NCBI RefSeq assembly: GCF_019320115.1
Contig: NC_089587.1
Span: 83,739,406 to 83,803,405, forward strand
DNA: 64,000 nucleotides
DNA from: Miscanthus floridulus
Taxonomy: Eukaryota > Streptophyta > Magnoliopsida > Poales > Poaceae
Direction of reading: 5' to 3'
The position numbers and the translations under genes were made by a program. Positions 1-10,812 of this stretch are shown piece by piece (position 1 is the first letter of the stretch; every line of letters begins with the position of its first letter). A model generated the notes under the pieces. That model saw only the letters and a program-made list of their open reading frames with translations. It ran no database searches and was not told the origin of the DNA.

Positions 1-298
1 CCAATTAAGTCTAAAAACATGACCTTTATTAAGAAAAACTCTTCAATCTTCTATCCTCAGTTATCAATGCCGCATTCTCTTTGACATTAGTGAGGTGGCG
101 CTTTGCCTTCTATTAATTGCGGTTGCCTTTTGCACATCCCAAGATATCTAGCATCTCGCTTTGTGGCTACAAATACCAGCCGAGGGCTTCGGCCTTGAAC
201 ACATCTATACTCGCAACTGCTCCTGTTCCTTTGCACTTCTCTGCCCTCACAAACTCTATAGCTATTTTCTTCCCCTTTTTGTAGACCCAATCAACCTT

Positions 299-1146
299 AT
301 GGCTAGCGAGGATAACCAGGGCATGTGCATGGCGGAGGAGGTTCTAGAGGAGAACTTGCTGATGAGCCAACTCCTCCATCGTATGAGGTGAGATCAATAT
401 CTTCTGCTCATGGCAATGGACTTTTCTAACTTGTTTATAGGTTCGTCTTGTATGATAGCCTTCGTCCACTTCCTCCTAAGGCCGGCGAGCCCTCCAATGC
501 TACATCCGATGCCGCCTCTGCACCAGATTCGTCGTTGGACTCCTCCAACTCCTAAAACAGCGACGACGCCCGGCGTTTCCTTCGGGAGTGGAGGGCAGCC
601 TAGGACCGTTATTCCGAGGCAACTTAGAAAAATGGCCAGCTTGAGATCCGCCTCGGGGTCTCTCAAGCCGCTCTTCGTGCCACCAAGAAAGAGACCAGCA
701 CTGCTCGAGCACGACTGGCCGAGTCCGACGCCATGGTGGCGGGTAAGATGGACTCCAAGAACACCTTAATTTTGATTTCCACTGTCTTTATCTTGATAGC
801 TTTTTTGTTTCTATGATCACCAACCTTGATGGTGCAGTTGGAGTCCCTCCAACTGGCGGCAAACGTGGCTACAACGACCATCAATGCTCAGGGCCCCCTC
901 ATCAACGCCCACCTCCACAACATCTCAGCCCACATCTAGGAGATCGCCCTTCATGGCGTTCATCATGGCGCATCGGTGGCGCTGGCCACGGCGTAGGTCT
1001 AGACTAGGTACGAGCTCCATACCATGGAGACCGGTTTCCCGGTGGGCGACGGCCCTGAGGAGCTGATCGAGGAGTTCGTCGATGCAGCGGAGGCCATCGT
1101 GGACATCACATCTGCTCAGGATGTGATAAACAATGTCTTTGATTAG
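299..1146 (+). pseudogene. Antisense coiled-coil gene of E1 (C-terminal part of a PF04195-type protein)
   Basis: Three plausible exons: 299-387 (starts ATGGCTAGCGAG, donor gtgag), 441-742 (acceptor ttatag, donor gtaag) and 838-1146 (acceptor gtgcag, stop TAG). Exon 2 reads as a charged helical segment with ARRFLREW and KKETSTARARLAESDAM. Exon 3 carries LESLQLAAN, ALHGVHHGASVALA and EELIEEFVDAAEA. Several in-frame TAG codons break it. It lies antisense to E1 and between pol and the missing 3' LTR, exactly where E4 carries its PF04195 gene. A near relative with the same C-terminal pattern is at 7057-7647. The N-terminal PF04195 domain is not visible. Function of this family is unknown. Confidence 0.55.
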
Positions 1147-1414
1147 TTTGTATTTAGGGCAATCTAATCAATGAATAAAATCTTCTATTTTTCCATGATC
1201 ATATCTCAGCATACTTCTGCAAAGTCTTTGTATACATCATGATTGTTTCTGTGTTTGTTTTTGCTCTATAGGCGATACATCTCGTATCAGCTTTCGCCCC
1301 TTTTTTTGGGTTAATTTTGAGCTAAAGGCGATACCCTTCTAGTACCGGCTATTAGAGCCGATAACTGAACAAATCGGCTGTGAAGTATGGATCTAAATGC
1401 TAGGATAATATTCC

Positions 1415-1698
1415 TTCAGACATTTTCCATCGATCGCTTCTTGATAGGTTGCACCAGAACTCTTTAGACCAAAGATTAAACAATTGACCGATCTAGGCCA
1501 GGCATCTCATTAAGCAAAACAATCTTTAAATTTCCTTTAATAAATCTATCAACTCTAGCTTGTATTCAAGATTCAACTTAGCGCTCACATACGTCGGCCT
1601 AGGCCTATCTCTAGGACCAATGGCTATCCCCTTTAATTCACTGGCCGACATGAAGCCATGCCCTAGCTTACCACCTATACCATCCATTGGATTATCCA
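1415..1698 (-). pseudogene. Reverse-transcriptase scrap of E1, internally deleted
   Basis: On the minus strand the segment reads the pol linker that normally precedes RT (ELIDLLKE, then MRCLA for the usual EMPGL). It then jumps to the conserved RT block read here as IFGLKSSGATYQEAI (normally PFGLKNAGATYQRA). The region between these blocks, including the first catalytic part of RT, is missing. Everything after GATYQ (the YVDD box, RNase H, integrase) is also missing. Stops and a frameshift are present, so no enzyme can be made. The identification rests on these two short conserved blocks in the right order next to the protease. Confidence 0.6.
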
Positions 1699-2540
1699 TT
1701 AAAACAAACTCTCAGAGTCGATTGTTTGGATCAGCTGTTGGCGTTCATCATTGATCTTAATGAAGCCTCCTTCCCATAGCTTGCTAGAAAAACACTCGAA
1801 GTCTTCTAGTTCCCAATATACTAGATCGGCTGCTATGATATTTATAGAATCATCAGTGTGTACTAGCTCAACATCATCTCCATACCACTGAATCAAGCAC
1901 TGATGCATGGTCGATGGTACACAACAGTTTGCATGGATCCAATTGTGACCAAGTAGTAAACTGTATGAACCTTTTCCATCAATGACAAAGAATGTGGTGA
2001 GCAAAGTCTTACTTGCGATTGTCAATTCGACATTCATTGCCCCCTGGTCTTGGATGCATTACCCCCAAAATCCTTAAGCATCATGTCGGTCTCAATCAAA
2101 TCTCTTGGCCCCTTGCCAAGTTTACAAAAAATGGTGTAAGGCATAAGATTGACAGAAGCACCTACATCCACCAACATCTTGCTCATCGGCTTCCCATCAA
2201 CAAAACCTTTTACATATAAAGCCTTTAAGTGTCGATGCTTGACTGGCTTATCGAATATAGCCTGCTATATCACTATCAACTTGGCAAATATCTCCTCATA
2301 CTCCAATTCATCGAAATCTGAATAGACTTCTTCATCCGCTAGACCCCTGAATTCTGACGGCAATAGAAAAGCTATTTGAATATTAGCCGATGGTTGACCC
2401 CTATCGGCTGTTTGTTTAGCACGCCACACTTGAGGTCTACTAGATGCCTTAGCCTGTTCTAGCTCTCTGTTCCTTAGGCGTTCCACCCTTTTTTCTAGCT
2501 TCTTGTCAAACCTCCTGGACACCATTGTCCTTCCTACCAA
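1699..2540 (-). pseudogene. Aspartic protease region of E1
   Basis: The retroviral-type aspartic protease cuts the Gag-Pol polyprotein. The catalytic loop lies near 2165-2215 and reads MLVDVGASVNLMP, so the usual D-S/T-G-A is D-V-G-A here. Downstream comes the second protease signature SLLLGHNWIHAN (about 1925-1965). Two frames are used: 2265-2540 (charged linker RFDKKLEKRVERLRNRELEQ) and 1699-2037 (FVIDGKGSYSLLLGHNW), which shows frameshifts. It directly follows gag on the same strand. The D-V-G-A change and the breaks make activity unlikely. Family assignment is firm, subfamily is not. Confidence 0.65.
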
Positions 2541-2980
2541 ACATATTCTTCTTCATTATCTTCTTCTCCATGATCAGCCCAATTTTGATCAACAACTCGC
2601 TTCCCAAGCCGATCATGGACACTTATATTTCTTAAGTGTCGATCTATATTATTATGATGATATTCATCTTGAGCATGGATAGACCGGCAGTTGGCTTGAG
2701 ATTTCCTAAACTCTCAATATTGCTCACTGCACTTTGGGCAGTTATTTCTGGTAGGCAATTTCAAACCTTCGTTCTAGCAATGTCTAAAGAAAGGATAATT
2801 CTAATGTGATTCGGCTTGTTTTCTTTCATACCTCTCTTTCTCCTGTTGATGCTGGGATTCTTTCTCTTCTAGCTAGCGTTGATAATCCTTCTCCTTCTGC
2901 CATTGCCATTTGTTCAACAAAATTTGAGATGTGACACGTGGCCTTATTGCCCCGTCCCTTGATGTCTCTCCCTATTCATA

Positions 2981-4933
2981 TCAGCTCTTTTGTTGGTCAT
3001 GACGCCTTCTAATCTCTCTATATTCATCAGCCGATATTTGCATCTCGGGATCGACTATTCTAGTTTCTCTTGCTCTGTTTGATGTCAGGACCTTAGTCAT
3101 TCCTTTGAGCAACTTAGCATCAACCATGTTCTGATCTCTTAGGAAATGATTATCATTGACTTTTATCTTCCGAGGTGTATCGAATTTGAGCCTTCCTTGC
3201 TGAGTAGCCCTTTGAATATGTTGCCAAAAAATTCTACACTCATTAGTGAAATGAGTAGTAGCATTATGAAACTTGTAGAACTTCTTATTCTTCAACTGAT
3301 CAGGAGGCAACATAACATGATTGGCGGGCAACTTGATCTGTCCCTTCTCAAGCAAGAAATCAAAGAGCTTGTCCAATTTTGTGACGTTGAAATCATAGCT
3401 TTCTTCAACTCCTTTTCCCCAAGGATTTGGCACCATTACTGTCTTCTTACCCCAATTCCATTCAGCCACAGCAATCTCTTCTTCTTCTTCGTACTTATTG
3501 TCATCATCAACTGAATATGGATTATAGGCTTCGGCAATTGTAGCGTTCTTTTGGAATCGGGTATCTCTGCGCATACTCTAGAATTGGCTATTGAGTGCTG
3601 CCACTCGTTAAGTCAACTAACCTAAATTGTCAAACTCTTGCCCAAGCAGCTTCTCTCTCCACGTTGGCAACATTCCTTAAATGGCCAAAGCAGCTAGCTG
3701 ATCATCAGTTAGATTCAATGAGAAGCACAAATTTCTAGTTTCTCGGAATCTCTGAAGAAACTCGGTGCCCGATTCATTAGTTCTCTACCTTATGGTCGTC
3801 AAATCGGTAATTTTCTTTTCCCTTATCCTAGTGTAAAAATATGTATGAAACTTTTTCTCTAGATCAGCCCAATTGATAATGGAATTAACTGGCAATGATG
3901 AAAACCAAGTGAATGCTGGTCCTGACAGGGACAAGGAGAAGAAACAAACTCGATGAGCCTCCTCAATGGATGCTTCACCCAACTATGTAAGATATCGACT
4001 GACATGTTCTATTGTGCTTGTGCTATCCTGGCCAGTGAACTTAGCAAACTTTGGGAGCCTATAATTTGTAGGAAGAGCGACCAAATCATACCACTCTAGA
4101 TATGTGCGTTTGTATGAGAAGGTCTGCCCTTTTGGCTTCAAACCGAACTAATTCTTCATCATCTCGGTCCGAACAACTCATTAGCACTTGAATATGGATT
4201 TCTCTGCAATTGTTGACCCATCTACGGATTAAAATTCCAAGTACCTTGATACCCTAGATTTGGAATCATATGAAACGTATTATAATCTGTGCCATAATGA
4301 TACCCTTATGGAATCTCTATCTACTGGGTCCTTTGCTAGTTTGTTGCTTGGAGTTTCTGGTTATAAATGTTAGGATCTATATCTCTACGAATCCTTTGAA
4401 CTGATGGCGCTATTTTTTGTGCCGACAATGGTATTTGGCCTGCTTTGCCAAAATTAACCATTTGATTCTGAACTTGCCCCATCGGCTGTTGCGTGGACAT
4501 CATCATTACCAGTGGGTGCTACTTCTTGATGGCTAGTATCGGCTTGATTAGTCCCCTGAGTCGATGGATGTGGAATATTATAGTAAACCGGTCCAACCTG
4601 ATCAATTGGATATCCATGAAACACCTCTTTCATGGTGTTGTGGAATATGTTCAAGAAAACTGTATTATGATTCAATATGGCATCACGAACAGATTTGTTT
4701 ACAGCCTCCATGAAGAAAAGCCTATCCTCAGCTTCATCTGTTTCTGACTGCCCATTGAACAAAACTCTTGGAAGTGGATATTTCTGAACAACTTTATTGT
4801 CATGTGTCTTGGTGTAGGACAACAAACACTTGTTCTAAAATTCTTCTATAGCTTTACTGATGACATCTTTATCCTCATCAGGTAGGTCTTCATAAGGCAC
4901 CATAAGTATGTCACTGTTGTTGTGAGTTGCCAT
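2981..4933 (-). pseudogene. gag: Gag polyprotein of E1 (retrotransposon gag domain, PF03732-like)
   Basis: Gag forms the virus-like particle that packages element RNA. The frame opens at 4931-4933 with MATHNNSDILMVPYEDL, 38 bp after the LTR and just past the primer site. It stays in one frame through 4825-4454, 3982-3785 and 3574-2981, interrupted by a few stops. The capsid signature is at about 3700-3990: FSLSLSGPAFTWFSSLP, then WADLEKKFHTYFY, ESGTEFLQRFRETRN and LAALAI, the standard block of plant gypsy Gag. The C-terminal part (2981-3574) is charged, with an acidic patch DDDNKYEEEEE and no classic CCHC knuckle that I can see. Start chosen because it is the first ATG after the primer site. 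Old copy, not functional as read. Confidence 0.8.
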
Positions 4934-4945
4934 GACAATTGTGGT

Positions 4946-4963
4946 GTCCCACCAGGCGTGCCA
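4946..4963 (-). other. Primer-binding site of E1
   Basis: On the minus strand the sequence TGGCACGCCTGGTGGGAC begins 8 bp inside the LTR edge at 4971. This TGG-starting, tRNA 3'-end-like motif is the type used for minus-strand DNA priming by grass gypsy elements. It fixes element polarity and agrees with the gag strand. Which tRNA is matched was not determined. Confidence 0.7.
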
Positions 4964-4970
4964 GAACATG

Positions 4971-6541
4971 TGTTGGCGCAAAAATGTGTCAATGCGCCTA
5001 GCACATAGCAAGCCAGAAGGATCTGCTTGATGGAGCAAGGCTAGAGATCCGCTTATCTTCAACACAGGGCTAGCCGATCCAGCAAATTCCCAAAGGCGTG
5101 CCAGTCAATTTGACCTGCAATTGATAAGAAGAGAAAGTTTATCAGTAATTTAAGATGGAACATGCCGATCATGCCTAGACTGTTCCAAGTGTGCCGTCTA
5201 TACATTGACAGGTTTTCTAAAAGACATGCTATATGCGTGAAAGCACAAGCGAAATCGGCTGAAATAGCCGATTCGGGTAGAAAAGGGACTACAACATGTG
5301 AACAATCATCTATTTAACATGGATAGATCTATGAACTCATCAGACCTATCCTATTATCTTTAATAGTGGGGTTTGACCGGATCAATGGCAGCCATGATAA
5401 ACACAACAAAACAACCCCTTAAAGTAAACAGATCTATTCACATTTAATAGAATCATGAAGACACACTGTAGGCGTTAAAGCATAGGCAATCGGCTATTTA
5501 GCCGATGCGGGCATAGCAAATAGCCTGCCTGGTCAAAAGCAAGTCTACCAGCTAACATCCTCCGACCTAAAGTACTCACAGTGGGGGTCGACCGGATCGA
5601 TACATACATAATAGCGAGCTATGGACCAGATTCAACTAGCTAGTAAACCTTCTTAAGATCAGACACGCCTTGACCGCGTACTATGCATGACCAAGATCGA
5701 AGCAGAATGGCCGATGAAACACAATCTGTCATTTAAAGTAAGAACCGTCGCAATGTAACAAAATAAACGATGGATTAAAAGGATGTGAGGCCGATCTAGA
5801 TCGATCTCGATTGGGCAGGTTGATATTGCTGAAAACTAATGACAATAAGAACATCAACAAGATCAGTAACTTAATGAATCTACCAGAAGGATGCCACCCT
5901 TAGGTAGAGCCGATAACTTGACCTTAATCTAATCGAGTAGTGGAGGTCAAACTTAACTGATGTAGCCGTACTTGAACTAGATAAGAATCAATAACTAGCT
6001 TATGCTAGAGCTCGCAGTGGAGGTCGAACTTAACCAATGCAGCCTTACGAACGAAAGTATAAGCCATGACGGTACTTACAGACAAGCCAGAGATCGGTTG
6101 GACCGATGTAGCCCTGCTTGTTGAAGAAGTCACCAAGATTTACACTACTCCTACTCCTAAGGGTTGGCGTGAAGCCAAAAAAAGTAATTGGTATTGATTG
6201 ATTGGATGATCTTTTACAATAGCCGGGGTCCAATATTTATACTCGGAACCTAAGCATGAATCCTACTCAAGTACAACTTATTAAAATCCTTGGTATAAGA
6301 GAAAACATTCCTAATTTAAGATAACATGGACCCTAATCTTTCCCTTTTTGTAGAGTCCAACATTTTTCTCGACGCCAACCGTAGCTCATTGACGTTATCC
6401 GCTGATCTCATCCGAAGAGAGTCGATCCTAGTGCCGCATCTAAATCAGCTGATATCGGTCCTTATACAATCGATTCCTTAATGACTCAATCTTGGAAGTT
6501 TTGAGTTCCCACGTTCTTCTTCCCAAATTTTTGTGTAAACA
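4971..6541 (-). repeat. 5' LTR of E1 (1571 bp)
   Basis: Plus-strand ends are TGTTGGCGCAAAAATG and TTTTTGTGTAAACA, so in element orientation it runs TGTTTACAC...CCAACA. A second copy with the same ends lies at 16552-18298. Both are rich in GCCGAT/ATCGGC motifs and A/T-rich spacers. The adjoining plus-strand bases 6542-6546 are ACTAC. The matching duplicate would be beyond the left window edge. Confidence 0.85.
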
Positions 6542-6639
6542 ACTACCATTGCTCTCCCCGTTGCCCTCGACGATGACGCTAGCACCACCGGTATCGGTGG
6601 TTCCCTAACCATCGCCCCTCCTGGTGCGCTCCACTTCGC

Positions 6640-7647
6640 CATTATCGTAGGCTGTGTGGCCTCCTCTATTCTTACTAGCCCACGTCATGAGCAGGTCTCA
6701 TGTATCCTCGCGCTCCTGCTCACCATCTACCGAGGACATGTCTGAGCGCCCTCTGGGCTACATTATGACGGACTCAGAAGATGATCGTCGGCATGGGTAT
6801 GCTACTCCTGTCCCCAAGAGCCAGAAGCTGATGATACGTGCCGGCCACTATGGCTGGCTAGTATGCCCCCTTTGCCCATAGAGTGCGCCCTGTGGTTGGA
6901 CACAGTCCTTCATTAGGGAGCATGTCCTCACTTGGACAACCTCCACCCACATGGGACATACGCCGTCGACAAGAAGATTGCCTGGCATCATGCGCTGGCG
7001 AGGAACCAGGGCTGGATCGCTGATGGGGGTAGCCATCAGCGATTCGATGCCATGCGGTGCCGATTAGTTTGGTTAATCATTTGCCTTCTAAATCTGATCT
7101 CTCCCCCTTATCAACTAGGCTTGAACTTGTCTTACATTGTGCAGCGATTCTCCCATGGCGGCACCACCCCCCATCATGGGGCTTCCCACATGTGGTGCCA
7201 GAGAGTCGTCCCATCGCCGTTTGTCGCTACCGAGCCTGTCTGCCCCCTACACAGCCCTTTGGTTTTGAAGTGGGTGAATCTTCAGGCGATGAAAAATACC
7301 GTAAGTTATTGAAGCATTACCATGAGATCCGAGCATTGTTGTGTGCATCTAGGCTGCACGTCGAGATGCTGCGTGGTGACTTGGTGGCCGTGTGCGCCGC
7401 ACTTGTCATGGCCCAGCAGGAATCCACCCAGGCACAAGAAGACAAGGCGGCTGTTGTGTCTAAAGCGATTCATCAAGCGGCTGCCATGGTGCTGGCCGCT
7501 GCGCAGCTTTAGTTTGGCTAGGCAGTGAACATCTGGGTGGTGGAGCAGGGGTTTCTGCCGGGATCGAATGATAATGAGATAGATGATCTCATCGAGAGCC
7601 TCCGGGCAGCCACCAATGGCATCTTAGCGAAGTTGAACGTGGCGTAG
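6640..7647 (+). pseudogene. Degenerate gene with possible zinc-finger segment and coiled-coil C-terminus
   Basis: I do not recognise this as a named gene. The 5' part (about 6720-7040) reads GHYGWLVCPLCP and later KKIAWHHALARNQGW in another frame. That resembles, weakly, the CPxC...HxALA layout of plant XS-type zinc fingers. The 3' part (7057-7512) is open and encodes YRKLLKHYHEIRALL, then IHQAAAMVLAAAQL. Past two stops it reads GFLPGSNDNEIDDLIESLR, ending at TAG 7645-7647. That C-terminus matches, position for position in pattern, the antisense coiled-coil gene of E1 at 838-1146. It is therefore probably another retroelement-associated antisense-type gene rather than a host gene. A shortened relative of the upstream sequence (about 6555-6745) lies at 38969-39130. 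Confidence 0.35.
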
Positions 7648-9472
7648 ATCCTGCATGCCTGCCTCAACCCTTAATCTATGGGACGTATCAGTAGTACTAG
7701 TAGTCATAACTAGGTTTACCTTGCAGATGTCATGTTAATCATCTATAGTTAGAACTAGTATGAAATCATGTTAACCATCTATAGTTAGAACTAGTATGTC
7801 TTGGTAGTAGTTGGATAACATTGAGTAGTGGGATGGCACTGCTCTCCTCTTATTTGTGTGTATTTGATAACATTTGTTGAACTTGCAAGAACCATGCAGC
7901 ATAGGATTATCCGGCCGCTGAGAAATAACATTTGTGATTAAAACTATTGCCTATGGAGTGAACTTGGTCACAACATTTGTATTGGTAGTAGTAGTTTAGA
8001 CATGAGTGGCTTTGATCTGTGTTGAGCCCAACTTGTCTTATATTCGTGTATTTGATAAGATTTGTTGAACTTACAAGAACCATGCCTCAAAGATTATTTT
8101 TATTTAGAATTTTTATACTTCACAGGATAACATAAGGTCCGGCCGTCTGAAATCTTGACTACCCAGATGATGTGCTCCTGCATTCTCGCCCAGGTGCATG
8201 CGTGTGGGTGGCATTAGCAGCCTATTATAGTAGGGGATGTCGCTTTCAGCCCGTCGCATTGACGTGACGGGGCAAAGCCCCACCGCCCACCCAAGAAAAA
8301 GTCTCAATCATAGGGTGGTCGACAGCCTCCAAACTATAGCAGCAGAGACAAGGGGTGAGAGGGAAGGTTATACACCTACTGCCTTCTCTCTCTAGAGCTC
8401 CTGATTCCATCCCAAAGCTTTTGACTTCCACCCTACTACACCATCGACGCCTCCTACTAGGACCATGGCAGAGCCAACGAGGTTGTCTGTCAATGGGGAG
8501 GCCTCGGAGGCCTTCCACATTGGCAATCCTCCACTGATAGACGAACCTCTTGTCGACGTGGTCTCTCACCTACCAATTCCCCCTTTGGAGGTGGATCATC
8601 ACCGTACCGTTGTTCATGTTGTTTATCTTCAAGTCTCAAGCATGTCATTGTGGTCAAAAGCTCTTTTTCTTGATTCATTTCTTGTGTTCAGCTTTCCTGC
8701 CGCATTCGCTTCACTCTCATATTTTATGGCACTTACAAGAAACTCCAAATGTGGCACATTTGATCTCATCAGACAATATACAGTACAGAGCTATGAGTAA
8801 AACTATTTCCTACGGAGTGCTCTCGGTCACAACATTTTTATCAGTAGTAGTAGTTTAGTCATGAGTGGCTTTCCCCTTCCGTCGATTGACACTAACCGAA
8901 ATCATGCTTACAGATGACAACTAGTTTTAATTTTATTTGTTTCCTATAGGGATTCAATGAATGTATTCATACAAAATAGGTTTCCCTGTATAACATGAGA
9001 TGTGCCCATCCTGGAAAGAATTATGATGCTCGGACTTTCTTGCATGTGCAGTAAAATTTGAATAGCTATGTGACTCCTTAGTTAGGCATTACATCGACGT
9101 GAGACATGATCAGATGAATTCCGTTATGCATGTTTACCATACTACAGATCAGAAAGAGAACTATAAAGAAACCTATAGACAAAACCAACCAATAGGGTCT
9201 AGAAAAGGACCTGATCTACACCATGCTCAATAGAGTTTAACCCACCTAATACAAAGTTCAACAAAAGTAAACACAGACATGCAAATCAGACTTTACAAAT
9301 CAAAACCTCTATACATTTGAACACATTTGACATAAAATGGAAGGGAAGATATATAAGAAAGAGTAACATCATAAGGAACAAGTAACAACATTTACTCCAT
9401 TCGTACTCCCAACATAAGGAAGATACATCAAATGCAACCTGAGATACATCAAATGGAACTTTATTTACTCCT
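7648..9472. other. Non-coding part of the H mosaic with local direct repeats
   Basis: No convincing gene. It contains a tandem pair of about 37 bp at 7731-7800 (CATCTATAGTTAGAACTAG twice). A direct repeat pair at about 7857 and 8044 shares TTGTTGAACTT and AAGAACCATGC. A segment at 7938-8010 (TCACAACATTTGTATTGGTAG) recurs at about 8799-8870 and 40139-40210. A short open frame at 8465-8800 (MAEPTRLSVNGEASEAF) has no recognisable domain. From 8631 onward the sequence is the same repeat found near 38905 and 39985. Confidence 0.5.
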
Positions 9473-9887
9473 CTACTCATCATCGGTATCACTGTCCTCG
9501 TCCTCGTCCTCGTCATTGCTATCAACATCATCATCATCATCCTCTATAGCCCCGAGGCCCTTTTGCTCATCAGCGGTGATGTGGTTGACCACCTTCTCAG
9601 CATCAGCACGAACCAGGTTGCGCCAGTGCTTCTTAGTGGTGTGGGTGGTGCTAATTCTCTATGTCGCAACACCAGTGTCGAAGCCATCTATCTGGCTTCG
9701 GTAGCAGGTGAGGATGTGCTCCGTGTTGTCCGTGCAATTCTTGTTCAAGTAGGCTGGCAGTTCTTCCAAGACATTGATGAGTTAGTGAAAAATGAAGACG
9801 TAATTGCTAACCTTTTCCTCCTGAGGCGGGTTGAGGGTGCCTAGACCGATGTTCTATAGCACATGCCTAATCTTTAAGAAAGACTTC
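9473..9887 (-). pseudogene. C-terminal half of the H minus-strand gene, copy A, split by E2
   Basis: Minus-strand coding remnant ending in an acidic tail (DSNDEDEDEDSDTDDE, stop TAG 9473-9475). Upstream it contains ILTCYRSQIDGF. Its N-terminal half lies 28 kb away at 38179-38365, separated by the E2 insertion, whose target duplication flanks the break. The uninterrupted copy is at 44165-44707. The family is unrecognised; repeat copies suggest it belongs to an old transposon. Copy A is now broken. Confidence 0.55.
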
Positions 9888-10379
9888 TGTCAGAGATATG
9901 GGCCTGGGGTACCCTCACCCACCATATATCTAGCCCATCGATGGAGGACGACCGAGGATGAAGCCCATGAGGACTAGGCATGACTGCTAACCTAGAGATC
10001 ATGACGCATCAAGGATATCTACCGCCATCACAGCTATGGTAGGGTATAATTGATTTGTTGTAACAAACTCAGAATCCAATCTATAGCACCGATCGCCCTC
10101 GCTGTAACCCTACCCCTCTGCCTATATAAAGAGGGGTAAGGACCCCATGATCATCACATCCATCATGACACCATCGCCTCATTCCAATCTACCTTATAGC
10201 TAGGAGCAATAGACCCTATAACCGAGCATACAAATACAAGAAGTAGCAACTGGATGTATGGCTTTTACTCGCTTCCTGGGGGACCAAACTAGTATAAATT
10301 TTTGTGTCTCATGTGCAACCATCTAGATCAATGTACACAATCATGTTGCTAGGCATTGTCGAAGCTAAACAATTTGACA
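9888..10379 (+). repeat. 5' LTR of E2 (492 bp)
   Basis: Starts TGTCAGAGATATGGG and ends AATTTGACA. It carries a TATA box at 10123-10130. The last 204 bp (10176-10379) recur as the 3' LTR remnant at 37972-38178, both ending in sequence that mentions GTTGCTAGGCA and GAGCTAAACAAT-like motifs. Differences between the two are visible throughout, consistent with an old insertion. Confidence 0.85.
10123..10130 (+). promoter_or_regulatory. TATA box in E2 LTR
   Basis: CCTATATAAAGAGGGG in the middle of the LTR, plus strand, 250 bp before the LTR end. This is a typical core promoter position for a retrotransposon LTR with U3 to its left. Transcription start is not determinable from sequence alone. Confidence 0.6.
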
Positions 10380-10380
10380 G

Positions 10381-10398
10381 TTGGCATGCCAGGTAGGG
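10381..10398 (+). other. Primer-binding site of E2
   Basis: TTGGCATGCCAGGTAGGGG starts one base after the LTR end at 10379. It resembles the TGGCGCGCCAGGTAGGGG motif found next to many grass gypsy LTRs, with one C-to-T and other small changes. It sets E2 on the plus strand. Confidence 0.7.
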
Positions 10399-10431
10399 GC
10401 CTTTCATGTTCAGATTAATATCGTGTTTCAG

Positions 10432-10807
10432 ATGGGAATCATCAGCAACATCGACGATGGTGTGGAGAGGATCCAGTCGGGCGAGAAGATCACCTTTGGT
10501 AGCCTTGACTTCATCGCTGATTGGTTTAGGGATTTGCATCTATAGAAACCCAAACTACCCGTGGAGGAGGAGGAGCCTCCCCCGATTTGTGCGTTCATCG
10601 CTGGATTGGAGGAAGCTGTGAATGTTGGGCCCTACGCTCTCGCCCAACATCTCAGCTGCTATGGACGTGATGTCTTCACCAAGCTCGGCCGAGAGAGCGA
10701 TCTTGAGCCACCCTCTGACTCTAGGTAGATCCAAACTAGACCCCCTGATCGGATCTACAATTGCCACCCGATCACTTCCTTCCTGGCTTTCCAGCCGGGT
10801 TAAGGAA
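10432..10807 (+). pseudogene. N-terminal E2 open frame (gag leader region)
   Basis: Begins MGIISNIDDGVERIQSGEKI, 30 bp past the primer site, and continues FGSLDFIADWFRDLHL before a TAG. Further on, the same frame reads CAFIAGLEEAVNVG. The frame is interrupted by the solo LTR at 10813 and resumes after 14450. No capsid signature is visible here, so assignment to gag rests on position and strand. Stops at several codons show decay. Confidence 0.45.
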
Positions 10808-10812
10808 AGCAG

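Larger units (their letters stand above)
1..6541 (-). mobile_element. E1: Ty3/gypsy (Tat-like) retrotransposon, non-autonomous, 3' end outside window
   Basis: Minus-strand LTR retrotransposon read from its 5' LTR (4971-6541) towards position 1. In order it shows LTR, primer-binding site, gag, aspartic protease, a scrap of reverse transcriptase, and on the opposite strand a coiled-coil gene (299-1146). Its 3' LTR would lie left of position 1. RNase H and integrase are absent: sequence passes from an RT scrap near 1420 straight into 3' non-coding sequence (about 1147-1415). This is a gag-bearing, pol-deleted derivative, comparable to known non-autonomous grass gypsy partners. The LTR family recurs as a solo LTR at 16552-18298. 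That it depended on a relative for RT and integrase is inference. Confidence 0.8.

Noticed and set aside
9286..9540. Met-Thr-Arg repeat frame (also at 43927-44274)
   Set aside because: Out-of-frame reading of the acidic-tail codons of the H minus-strand gene.
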